Of a stretch of 64,000 nucleotides of DNA, positions 39,301-50,800 are shown piece by piece. How positions within the stretch are numbered: the first letter of the stretch is position 1; every line of letters begins with the position of its first letter. Made by a program: the position numbers and the translations under genes. The stretch is taken from positions 2,852,501 through 2,916,500 of the forward strand of contig JAKNDB010000068.1 in the NCBI GenBank assembly GCA_024305405.1, given 5' to 3'. This DNA comes from Dirofilaria immitis. Lineage: Eukaryota > Nematoda > Chromadorea > Rhabditida > Onchocercidae. The notes beneath the pieces were generated by a model that worked only from the letters and a program-made list of their open reading frames with translations, was not told where the DNA came from and did no database searches.

Positions 39301-41341
39301 TTTAAATTTGTTTTTATTTTGAAATATAATTAAAAGTTGTCGCATTTTTTGGGACTTGAGAATTGTAACACTTAGAAGCCATATTATTTACCAAAGATGC
39401 ATAGAAATTTTTCTCAATATTCTAATTCAAAGTCAAGACGGAATTGCATCGTTATTCTTTGAAGTTAAAATATTTCCTCCTGTCTTTTGAAACTTTTTTT
39501 GCACAGGTTCTTTCAATACCATGGGAATATTTTTGTTGTTTAATAAGATATCAAATGTCATATCGCATTTGATGACGATGGTCAAATAGAGATTAGAATT
39601 TTTTAGGCCTTTAAGTTTGTTAGCATCATTCCGATCTCTGTGGTTACGTTTATTGGATTATATGGATCAATATCTTCATGCAGATCGCAGTGATCTTTTA
39701 TCGGAAGCAATTCCTGAGTCGTTGAAGAATATGATTCTCGTCATGGATAATACTCAAATGTTCAATAATATACCTGGTTTGTATGACATGACTGTTACGC
39801 GCATTGGTGCATTCTTGCCGGAGTTACTCGCCGAAGTGATGCCTGGCCCACCAAAAAGGTTTTTATTATGCGCATTTATGATTTATGTTTAAGCTATACC
39901 ATCATTATTCTTCCAAATTCTTCTTTTACTAAAGTTTTTTGTAAATGTAATCATTACAACTTTTAGATTGGATTTACTTGACCCGAAGATGCAAGAGACA
40001 TCAGATTTATTTCTTCAAAGCAGGAGTCCTGAGATTACTGGCCTTGGCTCCCGAGAATCTGCATCTATACTTCCCCAGCAGTTCAGTATTGATAAACAAG
40101 TATTAATTGCCCCACCAATTGATTTGACTCATTCTCAAGACGCTGATCAGATAGAACCTGAACTACATAACAGCAGAACTGTGAAGTCTACTGATTTACC
40201 AGAGGTTGCAATGAAAATTCCGATCCCAGAATTGGTAGGAATAATATATTTTTAGTTACATCAATGTTACCAAAATTCAAACACTGTATCCCCATTGTCT
40301 TTAATGTCATATGTGCAAAATATAATTTCATAAACTATTAGGTATCATTTTTGTTTCAATTTTGAATTTTATTTCACTTTATCTACAAGGAGCATAGATT
40401 GACTCTTTGCCTATTATTACTTATAGGAAGAAGTAATCGTTCATTCTGGTAGTACGTCTCCACCTATCCAATCACATTTTATTTCGCCTGAAACAAACAC
40501 GCAATTTTCGACATCACTTTCAAATGCAGAATTTAATGTCTGTAATCGAGATGGAATAGAATGCGATGAATCATTGTTGAATCAGCAGTTTTTGTGTACC
40601 CAAACTACACAAATATGCAGCACAAATTATCCTTGCGATGCCGCAGAATTGACACATGTAAGTAGCGAAATGCAATTTGTTACGTTTCTTTGGATTCATT
40701 TTAGATCGATATCGTTTTTCTGAACTAAGCTTTCAGTTCAATTGTTACATTAAGAGAAAAAGTAAAAAATTGGAACTCATACCTAAAATAACACATGAAT
40801 TCATAAAATAAGCAGATGAGTTATAATTATATTATTAAAATATTAATTATATTATACTATTAAAATATTCCTTTCATTCAGGTAACGCCATCTCATTTAT
40901 TTTATGCTCAGCAACAACTACAACGACTCCCATTTGTTGGCTCGCAGTCGTCACAAATTTCGCAACAGATATCTTCGGTTCGAATGCCAGTGATGATGAC
41001 CAGTGCTGGATCCTTAGTTCCATCACCAAATAGTGCATTTTCACCTCCAGAGTCCTCATTTCTACGATCTGTTGCTGAAGCACCGCCTCGACTTTCTGAG
41101 GTAAGTGCTATTCACATTATTTGTACTTTTTTGATAATAGCTATATTTTAGAATTTTCTGATATGTTTGAAAGTCAGTATTCATTGTCATAGTATTGCTC
41201 TGACAGTGTAATTGTTACTTTACTGTCATAATTTTATATAGTCAAATATGAAACTTTTAGCAAGGATTGAAGGAAAGAAACGTAGTGGTGACATCGAGAA
41301 TGACGGAGGGTGAATTAACAGGTTCTTCGAGTATATTATAG
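27376..41341 (+). CDS. gbf-1: GBF1-type Golgi Arf guanine nucleotide exchange factor
   Basis: Large Sec7-family GEF that loads GTP on Arf at the ER-Golgi interface and cis-Golgi, permitting COPI recruitment. About 27 exons. Exons 1-4 (27376-27555, 28036-28184, 28306-28417, 28619-28837) encode the N-terminal DCB region (IYxxQGE-like start [46 protein letters not shown]). A charged variable linker follows (29162-30400), then HUS (31060-32150; [15 protein letters not shown]). The Sec7 domain spans about 32800-34950: [15 protein letters not shown] with the catalytic Glu codon at 33429-33431, [22 protein letters not shown] and [15 protein letters not shown] regions follow ([32 protein letters not shown]). 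A Ser/Pro-rich tail ends at TAG 41341. Seven single-base homopolymer breaks interrupt otherwise conserved exons (31859-31862, 32801-32805, 33323-33328, 36672-36675, 36774-36777, 37986-37988, 39194-39197). Splice phases support one intact gene. The Met in YAVIM is the residue associated with brefeldin A sensitivity in this family. Confidence 0.93.
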
Positions 41342-42051
41342 AGTTTGATTGAATGAACATGAAAAATAAGTGATCATCAAGATTCCCTTCTAATTTACAC
41401 GCTGTCGATTATCATTCCACAACGGAAATTCATTGATATTTTTGATTTTTCGACTCATTGCTATCCATATATATTTTTGGTCTGTGATCATTTCGTCTTT
41501 GTCCTCTTAATAATGTATAAATAAGTTAATTAGGATTTAGTACGTGATATTTCCATTGATAAGATTTCTTAAAAATTCGTTGACTTTTTCTCAATTTCTA
41601 AAATTAACAATTGATTTCTCAAATTATTGTTTGATTCGATATCATTGTAATATTTCTATTGTCTCGGATTATATGTTACATCTAGTGTGCAAGTTTAGCT
41701 TGTCGTAGTTCTTCTGAGAGAATAAATTGCTCAATATTTTTTTGTAAAAATAAAGATTTGAAAATTTTGGATCAAATTTCAACTCGAGAAATAGGTAATT
41801 TCATTTTCGGTTAATAATTTACTATATAGTCAAAATGGAAAATTTATATCTGTAATTTTAATCCATAAAGCGCAAAAGCAGCTCTAAAACATTTTCTTAG
41901 TCTTTTCGAAGATATTTCCTTATTCCATACCTAACTCTTTTATTGTAACGATTTCTTTTCTTTTTAATAGGTTTTATAATTAAATCTGTGATGTTTATTT
42001 ATATATGAATAAATAATCATAATAGGAATATTTCACTCGACCTTTTTCACT

Positions 42052-42531
42052 ATGTCACGATTATTTTATCATGTCCTGCAGGAACGAAAGAGAGAAACTA
42101 AATTTGAAGAAACAAATTAGTATGGATCTTCATTTTCAAAAAAGCTAAAACTTCCAAGGATGATTTGAAGCAGCTTTCCTCTAATCTCTATAGAGAATCT
42201 ATATTGGCTGGGAATTGGCGTATTGTCTTGTCTTTTCATCTATCTAATTTGTAAGTTGAAATCATCGGTGTAAGCCAACCATTCCTTCTTACGTTCAAGG
42301 TCTTTTCTGTTATTCATCGTATCGTTTATTTCTTTTTTTAAACAAATATTTTTTAAAGATTCATCGTACATCCTGTCAATTTTTGTCTCCTATCACGACA
42401 GTATTTTTGGAAAGGTTTATCATCTGGATCGATTTTCCGGAGTAATTTATAATCGTCGCACGAGTTGGAGACCGGATAAAACATTGCGTCTTTATTATAT
42501 TCGAAAAGAGCAACCGTTGTTTGGTATCTAA
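42052..42531 (+). CDS. Unrecognised small protein, about 120 aa, two exons
   Basis: Starts at an ATG at 42052 (MSRLFYHVLQERKRETKFEE). Exon 1 contains SKDDLKQLSSNLYRESILAG then NWRIVLSFHLSN and ends at a GTAAGT donor near 42249. Exon 2 begins at about 42359 after a TTTAAAG acceptor and encodes YHDSIFGKVYHLDRFSGV, then RTSWRPDKTLRLYYI and a TAA at 42529-42531. The two halves of exon 1 and the exon junction are each out of frame by one base, the same kind of defect seen in GBF1. The gene starts only about 0.7 kb downstream of GBF1 on the same strand. The protein is basic, with no recognisable domain; a mitochondrial or ribosomal role is possible but unsupported. Frame openness and codon quality make real coding likely. 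Confidence 0.4.
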
Positions 42532-44594
42532 GGAAGTAGTTAAAATATTTTTTATATGGCGATTTTGTCTAGAAGTTCTTATCGTCCTTTTGATTCAGGA
42601 CTTTAAGTTTCAAATTGCATGATTGCTCAAACACATAAAATAGAATTGGCGTTGTAGGATTCATCATAATCGTTTGCATTAATCATGACAAACTTTTCAC
42701 TGACCAGTTAAGCTCTGAGTTATTTCTGGTTACTTATTTCTGAAATTAATTGATTCTCGATTGTTTTTTTAAGCACATTTTAAAAATGTCAGTAAAATTT
42801 TGCAGCATCCTGAAAATGACATGAATGATAGAAATTGCTTACTTAAAAGAAAGAAATATATCGCAACTTGCTAGCAAAATCATGGAAATAAGATAATGTC
42901 TTCTCAGTTTGATCAAAATATTTGATGGTACTTAAAGTTGTTTTCAGTTATTTATATGATTGGAAATACCTAGGAAAAGATCTTACTTGACTTTATGTTA
43001 ACTCACTATACAGATATAGATTAACATGATAATAATGATCTATGTATCATCATCATCATAAATACTATCCCTTATATTTTTTTAACTGATATTTTATCGT
43101 TTTACTGATATTTTTCATTTCTTTCTATCTGAAATATTGTTTGAACGAAGTTTGAGAAATATTAGTAAATTCAATTGAATATATGTTATTATTAAAAAAG
43201 AAAATTTTAATTTAAATAATACTTAAAATATTTGATGAGATATTAAAATTTTGTATGAAAACTAATTAGATGAATCAAAATTAATCCCTTCTCTTGTGTA
43301 ATATCATGTTGTTGGCAAATATCGATAAGTGTTTCTCGAGAGTGATCTGTTCGAAAACAGTTACTTCTCTCGAAGAGTTTTGTTCAATAAATCACCATTG
43401 TTTTTATCATATCCGTGTACGGAATTCATCTAATATGGATTTAATGTCTAATAGTAAGTAAAAAGGAATAAGAAATATTTAAGTAGCAGCAGTAGGAGTT
43501 CCTTCATTATTATCACTTTTCCTTGCATAATATTCGGATTTATTCTTCCCTCAAACATTGATCTTTAAATTCAACTAATTCTGAAATTCAATAAAATTCA
43601 TTCATTCATTAATTTACTTCAGTAAAATGTGAAATTTACTCGAAATTTATCGATTTATTGATCTTAAAAATTCGATTATTCTGATGCCATCATTATTGCA
43701 TAAAGCAAACGAAAATACATTTCGAGAATATCAGTGATTATTGGTGTAGAAGAAATTTTTTCAAAATATCAGTCTGCTCGATATCGCATGAAAAACTATA
43801 AAATAAAATAAAAACTTTCTCGAATAACTGCATAAATTAACTGACCGATCTTCACTTAATTTAACGGTATTTCAGAAATTTAAAGAAAAACTTAAGAGAT
43901 TATCCTGAATAGAGATTAAATTTCTATAATTTAACTTAATTTCTATTTTTGAAGTTGTAACTATGGGACACTTTGTGAGTGTATTAAATACGATTTCAAC
44001 AGCTAATCAGAATATAGTACAGTGTTAATAGCGTAATCAGAACATAGTAAAGTGTAATCAGAATCAGATTATAGCGTAATCAGAACATAGTAGAGTGATA
44101 ACAGCAATTCCTAGCATATTTGAAAAGTTTGTTGAAATAATCGAAATATTTGATAATATAAGCATATCGAGATAAATATATGAATATTTCAGAAATAAAT
44201 GATTTGTGATATAAAATTATCTTTTTTGTATTTTTTTTTACAAAAACTAATAAATTATCTAATTGTCAGTTTTGCAATCACATGAATAATTTCAAATTTT
44301 GTAAACATTTTGATTATCAATTATCTTATCAATTTTCTAATCGTATATGCACATGTCAATATTGACTGTAATATGATGATATCAAACTTTAGAATGTTGT
44401 AAACATTTATCAACTAATAACATCATTTTTGATCTAATGTTATAAGAATTGGTAAACCATAAAAAGAATTCACTTATTATAAGATTGAGTCTTTTCCTTC
44501 TTTTCCTTTCTATCAACCGTTACAATTACCATCCTCAATATTAGTTTTAAATTTATCATAATGGTATTGTTAGTATATTGCGTGTAAGTTAATA
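42532..44594. other. Intergenic, no gene seen
   Basis: AT-rich, no supported exon on either strand. It contains a small degenerate array at 44004-44097 (separate entry). The right end abuts the 5' remnant of the BEL/Pao element. Confidence 0.6.
44004..44097. repeat. Degenerate tandem repeat with TAATCAGAACATAGTAxAGTG unit
   Basis: The unit TAATCAGAACATAGTA(A/G)AGTG and near-copies (TAATCAGAATATAGTACAGTG) occur about four times, some separated by TTAATAGCG or ATTATAGCG spacers. It sits about 500 bases before the LTR remnant. Confidence 0.85.
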
Positions 44595-44700
44595 AAGCGT
44601 ATCGTAACGTGTTCGCACTACACGTTATCCAGTCAAATTGCTCACGTTTTTTATACCACACAAGAGAAAACAAATCCTTTTACTCAACAAATTTACTTAG
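44595..44700 (+). repeat. 5' LTR remnant of BEL/Pao element
   Basis: Shares ordered blocks with 47357-47450: AAGCGT, ACGTTATCCAGTCAAATT, ACGTTT, CCACACAAG and CTCAACA. Boundaries are uncertain because the copies have diverged and no target-site duplication could be identified. Confidence 0.6.
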
Positions 44701-45149
44701 TACCACGAGTCATTATTGTAGCTGAACCTGCCAAAGTCTGTCAGTCGCGTAAAAGCAGCCGAACCTGCCAAAAAAACTGTTGAGACTTTTCGATGAAATA
44801 AAAGGATTCAATCTAAATCGATCAGATTGAAGTCTATCAAAGGAAGGAATAAATCAGCATTATGAGGTTAAAAGAAGAATTATCAAAGGAAAGAAGAAAC
44901 ACCACAAATTTTACGTGGAAACATTTGAATCAATAAATCGGAATTGGTTTGAATTCATTTAACGAATAGTAATACTGTAAAGGAAAAAAGAAGAAAACAA
45001 GTATGCAGATATGGTCGACGACAATAAGGGTATTATGAACTAGAGAGTCTATTATAACTTTAAATATCTATGATGATGACTACGAAATAACTTTAAAACA
45101 ATTAAATTTTCAAGAACAGAAAGAATTATCTCCATAAAGAGAAATTTCG

Positions 45150-45905
45150 TCATTTCACGTCACGGCAAATTTGCTACAATTGCCATTTGCAACGTTTAGT
45201 GGCGATCCGAAAACATGAAGACAATTTTGGAGCAGTCTTTAAAGTTGCAATTCATTTTCAAAATATTCCAAACATTGAGAAATTGAATTATCTAATCTCT
45301 TGTATCAGAGGAGATGCTCTATTAGCCGTAAAAGATTATGATATTGCTCTTGAAAATTATGAAATCGTAAGAGATGTCTTCAAAAAGAAATATGGTCAAT
45401 CTTTTATCAACAATCACTTTACAATGCATTATATTTGATCAAAGGAAGCGACGGGGAATGGAAATCAAATATTGAAACAGCGGAAAGAATCCTGCAACAA
45501 CTGAATTCCATAGATGAGAATTTTCAGCATTCTAGTATAGAAACCATTATTCAGAGCAAACTATCCGCATGGATATTAGACAAAGAATATTTTTATATCA
45601 GTCAAAGAAAGAACATAGAATTTCAACATTCAACAAGCTGAGACAATTTCTAATAGAATTAATAGAACGAAATAAAAAATTACTAGAAGTTTGGCTCTTG
45701 GTTGAGGAAATCATTAACAGAAGGCAAATCAAAAAGAATCTCACATAATACAAAGTGAGAGAGATCGCCGCGCTATCTATTACAAATCACACTATGACAT
45801 TTAACCCAAACCACACAAACTTTAAAAAATCTAGCAAGGAAAAAACCTTGCGCATTTTGCAACCAAAATTATCGGGACAACGAGTGCCTTAATTATCCTT
45901 GAGAA
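45150..45905 (+). pseudogene. Pao-type Gag fragment with zinc knuckle, broken
   Basis: The conserved Pao Gag opening (LPFATFSGDPK) is followed by a stop and a frame change. The next frame (45187-45438) reads FQNIPNIEKLNYLISC, then RGDALLAVKDYDIALENYE, the DUF1759-like core. A third frame (45435-45641) carries WKSNIETAERILQQL and the conserved SSIETIIQSKLSAWILDKEY. Further downstream, near 45850-45897, CAFCNQNYRDNECLNYP matches the cysteine-rich knuckle that normally follows Gag in this family. Multiple internal stops and at least two frame changes show it is a fossil; unlike the host-gene breaks, these are too numerous to be sequence errors. Confidence 0.75.
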
Positions 45906-47356
45906 AAATAATGCATGTTTCAATTCCCGTCGGACAGTAATGAATATACTACACATGATTATGTAGGAAACAACAGTGTTGTGTTTTGGAAAATATGGTC
46001 AATTCAATCAAGAAATAAACAAGGAAGAAAATATGGTCATTTTCACCAGTCAATAAATCAATAAATCGATAATCGAGAAATAAATGATGGAAAACGAATA
46101 GAAAATTCAAAGAACAAGACGAACAAGAAGTTCGATCAATCAAACTAAAGTAATCGGATGAATCTATTGTTTCAAGAATAAAAAAGAAAAACAGAAATTA
46201 CCGTCTGTGCACTAAAACAACGAACTCGAACAGAAATTCAAGCAATAGCAGAAAAGAAATGAAATGGATATCTGTCATTTCATTTAATGAATCAGAAAGA
46301 TGAAATTGTGGAGAATTATCGCAAGATAATTTTACTTCTACAGATATTACCGTCTATACAAGGACGCATATAAAAGTTCCTCGCAATAAAATGTAACAAC
46401 GTTACGAGAACAGTACGTACTAAAAGCACTTTCTTAGACTGTCGTTATCTGTAGCATCAGATCAAACAATTATATCACCTACTTCTTCACATATCTGTAA
46501 AGGTCTAAAAAATCAAAGATAACTAAACGATAACAACGTGAAACAAATTTCTTCTAATAAATGGACGACAAGTAACAAATGCATTATTCATTTGGATAGT
46601 TAGAAAAAGATTTCAATCAACTTCAAATTTCATATTTATGGAATGAAAAAGTTATCTATACGATAGAGAAAGAGTAGTATCCGATCTTGATAATACTAAG
46701 CATTGTGAAACTCAAAATGGGAAATGTTTAATTACTACAAAAGTATTATTCTTTGGAACAAACACAAAGCTATAAATTAACTCTTGCATATATATAATAA
46801 TCATATTACTGCAGATGAATTACAAATTTCATTTGTTTTCAATCACGAAAATCATATGGTGGTGTGATAGAAACTAGAAATCGCTATAATATGAATAGAG
46901 ATATTCTAATTGATATGAAAAATTGAACACAATAACGACGACAAAGAAATATTCTTTATGAAGTGAATTCTATTTTAAATGGAAACTATTTATGATACAA
47001 TTAAGTCCCGATAATTTGATCCGGAAAATATTAAACTTCAACACCTTTTTCGATAGCTTACAATTGGAACTTAATCAACAATTGAATATAATAAGCCAAA
47101 GAAGTTCTCAAAACCGGAATAACCTCTTACTGTTAATGGAATGGTTATCAATTAGTAATTCAACTTTGGTAGCGAAAATTTTATTACAAAGAAATGATGT
47201 AATGGTAATGAGAGTTAAGGATCGCTCCTTTTAAAATCAAAAATCTTGAATCGCATTTCATCGAATTCAATAGTGATTTAATAAACAAATTTGACATCGA
47301 GAAAATTAATGCAAAATTGGAAATATTATCTCGAGATCGAGGAATAGACATCTGAT

Positions 47357-47450
47357 GAAGCGTTTCTTACGTTATCCAGTCAAATTATTTACGTTTCCTA
47401 TCCCACACAAGCGAAAAGAAATATTTTTCTCAACAGAACTAGTGTAAGTA
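47357..47450 (+). repeat. 3' LTR remnant of BEL/Pao element
   Basis: Partner of 44595-44700, with the same blocks in the same order and orientation; see that entry for shared motifs. It ends just before AGTGTAAGTAGC, after which sequence is unique. Confidence 0.6.
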
Positions 47451-47816
47451 GCAAAAATGATCAATTCTTGAATTGATGTTACAGTTCTAGTCGTCTTATC
47501 AGTTATTGACCTTACAAAATTGAACAAATAACTACGCTCGATCCGTTAAAGATTACCATGCTTATCAGTTTTAATTCTCCAAAGTAATTTTTGATGACAT
47601 AAATACGAAATTTTCATTGTAATTTGCATAGAAAAATCTAATTTCTTCGAGAAATTTACCAAATACAATAAATTGTTAATATAAAAATCAAATTTATGCA
47701 TGCCAATAATTGATAAACAATATTAAATTGATTTCTCGAAATAAATTAATAACTGAGTGATAAATTGATTTCTTGAAATGAGTCAACAGTCGTATTCAAC
47801 ACAATACGATCATATA

Positions 47817-50800
47817 TTAACGATTTTTTCTTTCCAAAATCTGAAACAAAATCAATTTTCAATTCTTTTAAGAAATGTCTGATTTTAATTATTATCAAAA
47901 GATGTTAATTATAATAGCATAAAATTTCCCTTTTCATATTAAAATTTTCTCTTCAACCTGTTTCATTATTTTTTCTACATACTTTTATTTATGATACAAA
48001 GTTATCATGGATTTGTTTGATGAATCTAACCGCTTATTCATTTAGCAAACAGATTAAAAATTTGTTGGATTTGCTTCACAGATTGATAAATATATATATA
48101 ATCAATTTACTTACATTCATAGCAGTCATAAATGTTTTATCATTTTTAATCAAATTACATTGCTTTGCATAGTACAATGCAGATTGCAATACTAAACGAT
48201 AATCTGATAAGAATCGTAGAGTACCGTAACGCCGCCTACATACTACAATGGCCGCTTTTAGTATCGATATACGATGCGTCTCGGTGATCTAAACATCAAA
48301 TATGATATAATCGGTGATCTTCTAATATGCCAAATAATAAGTGAATTTAATGCAACAGATTTTATATATTTATGGAGAAATACAGCATAAGTGATGAACC
48401 TATTTGACCGTACTTGTCTCATTAGCAACGATGTGATTACAAAAATCGCGGTTCTTCGGATACCATAACTACCCTGAACAACGATTGGTTTCCTTTCTTT
48501 CTCATTTATTGCTTCCATTACAGTAATCATCTTGACCAACAATATTGGTGATATCACTTCTGCATGTGTCCATTTATCATATCGCATAATATGAATGCGT
48601 CGTTTGTTTGCTAAATTTAAACGGCACGCGATTTGGTTAAATTTTTTCGTTACGTTCTAGTACTTCAAGCGAAATGACAAAAAGAATAGATAAAAAATTC
48701 TGCGATAGTTTTATCAGAAGATAACACGCGAATAGGTCATTTCAGAAGACAAAGGTTAAGATATCGTGCTACACTAATTACAGGTAAAATTCTGGGATAG
48801 CTCTATCAGAAGATAACACGCGAATAGGTCATTTCAGAAGACAAAGGTTAAGATATCGTGCTACACTAATTACAGGTAAAATTCTGGGATAGCTCTATCA
48901 GAAGATAACACGCGAATAGGTCATTTCAGAAGACAAAGGTTAAGGTATCGTGCTACACTAATTACAGGTAAAATTCTGGGATAGCTCTATCAGAAGATAA
49001 CACGCGAATAGGTCATTTCAGAAGATAAAGGTTAAGATATCGTACTACATTAATTACAGGTAAGTATTTGTCACAGGAATGATTTATATTCTAATATGTA
49101 TTCTTGATGTCATCATTTCGATACAAAAAAACTCAAAACTGTTATCAGTAGCATTATTTCATCCTGAATTTTCATATAAACCTCTAACAATCTCTATGTG
49201 TAGTGCCAGATAATGCTCGAGAATAGAATATACAATTGATAAATAATTTTCTGAAAAAGAAACCGAAATATTATTCAGAATAAAGGATCGTATCACTCAC
49301 TGCTATCTCTGATTTCCATGTTTGTAAGTACAGCTTCATAAATAAACAAATCTTCCACTGATGTTTTTATAATTTTACACGTCTCGATAGAAATTCTTTC
49401 CTCTACCTGAACGTCAAATATTCATAGAGAATCACTATCTATTACGATTAAATGAATCCATTGTATTATTGTGGATGACCTGAACGATTTGCCGTATTTT
49501 CGTACTAAAGTATGGATAGCAAGTTCCTTGATCAGTAAATGGTTCCAGACAAACTACTAATAACACATGATATTGCCATAACATCCGAAAGAAATCGATC
49601 AGCGATTGTTTCGTCGGACCCTGCAAAAGTTATTCGTCGACAAAAAAGATGATAAGATTAAATGTAATGAATAACAATGACATAATCAATTAATAAATGA
49701 TATATTATCAATCCTCCCTCATTAGTTTAATGGAATTCAGAATCTTTAACTAAGACAACTTGTCTACTTTTATGATTCAATGTAGTTTCAGACAAGATAA
49801 CCACATTTACATATCCAAATCTCTATCGAGAATTCCAACTGAAGCAACTAATATAAAAAAAAAAAAAAAATAGGAAATAAAGTTATTCCATGCTGAATCT
49901 TTATCAGAGAACAATTCAATGATAGCGGTGATTCATTGAAAATCATAATAATAATTATTTCTTGAAACAGTCATATCATTGACTTTTGGGATTCTGAATC
50001 ATTCTTGAGAAGAAAAAGAAATGAAAGGCGAAAGGCAATAGCTTAGAAAGTATGAAAAATGAGAAGCAATGAAAGGCTAATAAAAAAAACTTTTTATGAT
50101 TTAATGCCTTATTGATAGTAAAAAAAATTAGCCTATCTTCTCAAAATAATTTCAGTATGTCTATTCATATATACATTTCTTTCAAGTTTAATTTAATTCT
50201 TCTTTGCTAGCATTCATGTCTTAATTTTATTTTAAATTTTATATCTAATTAATTATATTAAAATTCATTATTATTATTATTATGCAAATTTTTGGAAGAG
50301 GAAAAGTTTTAATAGAAATGAATTTTAAATTTTAAATTTAGTTAGCCAAGATAAATAATAATTATACAATCTCGTTATAGAACTTACTTGTGCGATGATA
50401 AAATTACCATAGGAAATATTAATTTGTGATGCATGGATATATCGAGAATCATTTGTTACTGTTGGAATCAAACGTACAGCACCTTCATTAAAGTTGACAA
50501 TAGTTGATGATCGATTCTTTCCTTCTGCCTTAAATTAAAAAATTCATTGTAATATTTAAAATTTGCTATAACATTTGATTAGCACTTTATGCATTAACAA
50601 TCGATTCAATAAATATTCTTTAATTTTAAATAATAAAAATAGAAAATTAAAAAGAATTTTCTCAAATCATTTAAAGTTATATTTTCTATTGTACCATATA
50701 TGAATAATATGATAGATAGTAACATTTAATAAAAAAAAAAATATTAAATTTCTCCTGGGAAATTAATCGTTCATAAGATATAAATAATTTTCTTAATTTA

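Larger units (their letters stand above)
44595..47450 (+). mobile_element. Decayed BEL/Pao LTR retrotransposon
   Basis: A 2.9-kb degenerate element. Two related terminal segments, about 44595-44700 and 47357-47450, share ACGTTATCCAGTCAAATT, then ACGTTT, CCACACAAG, GAAAA and CTCAACA in the same order with perhaps 75-80% identity, and I read them as LTR remnants. Between them lies a Pao-type Gag with a zinc knuckle, broken by stops and frameshifts. The internal part (about 2.65 kb) is too short for an intact gag-pol, and I could not recognise protease, reverse transcriptase or integrase motifs, so most of pol is deleted or too eroded. A duplicated GAACCTGCCAAA (near 44726 and 44761) lies just inside the 5' LTR. 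It is inactive. It sits between GBF1 and the phosphatase-like gene without disrupting either. Confidence 0.75.

Noticed and set aside
27376..41341. GBF1 as a pseudogene
   Set aside because: Despite seven frame breaks, every splice site is canonical, all diagnostic residues are kept and breaks occur only at homopolymers, as in neighbouring genes.
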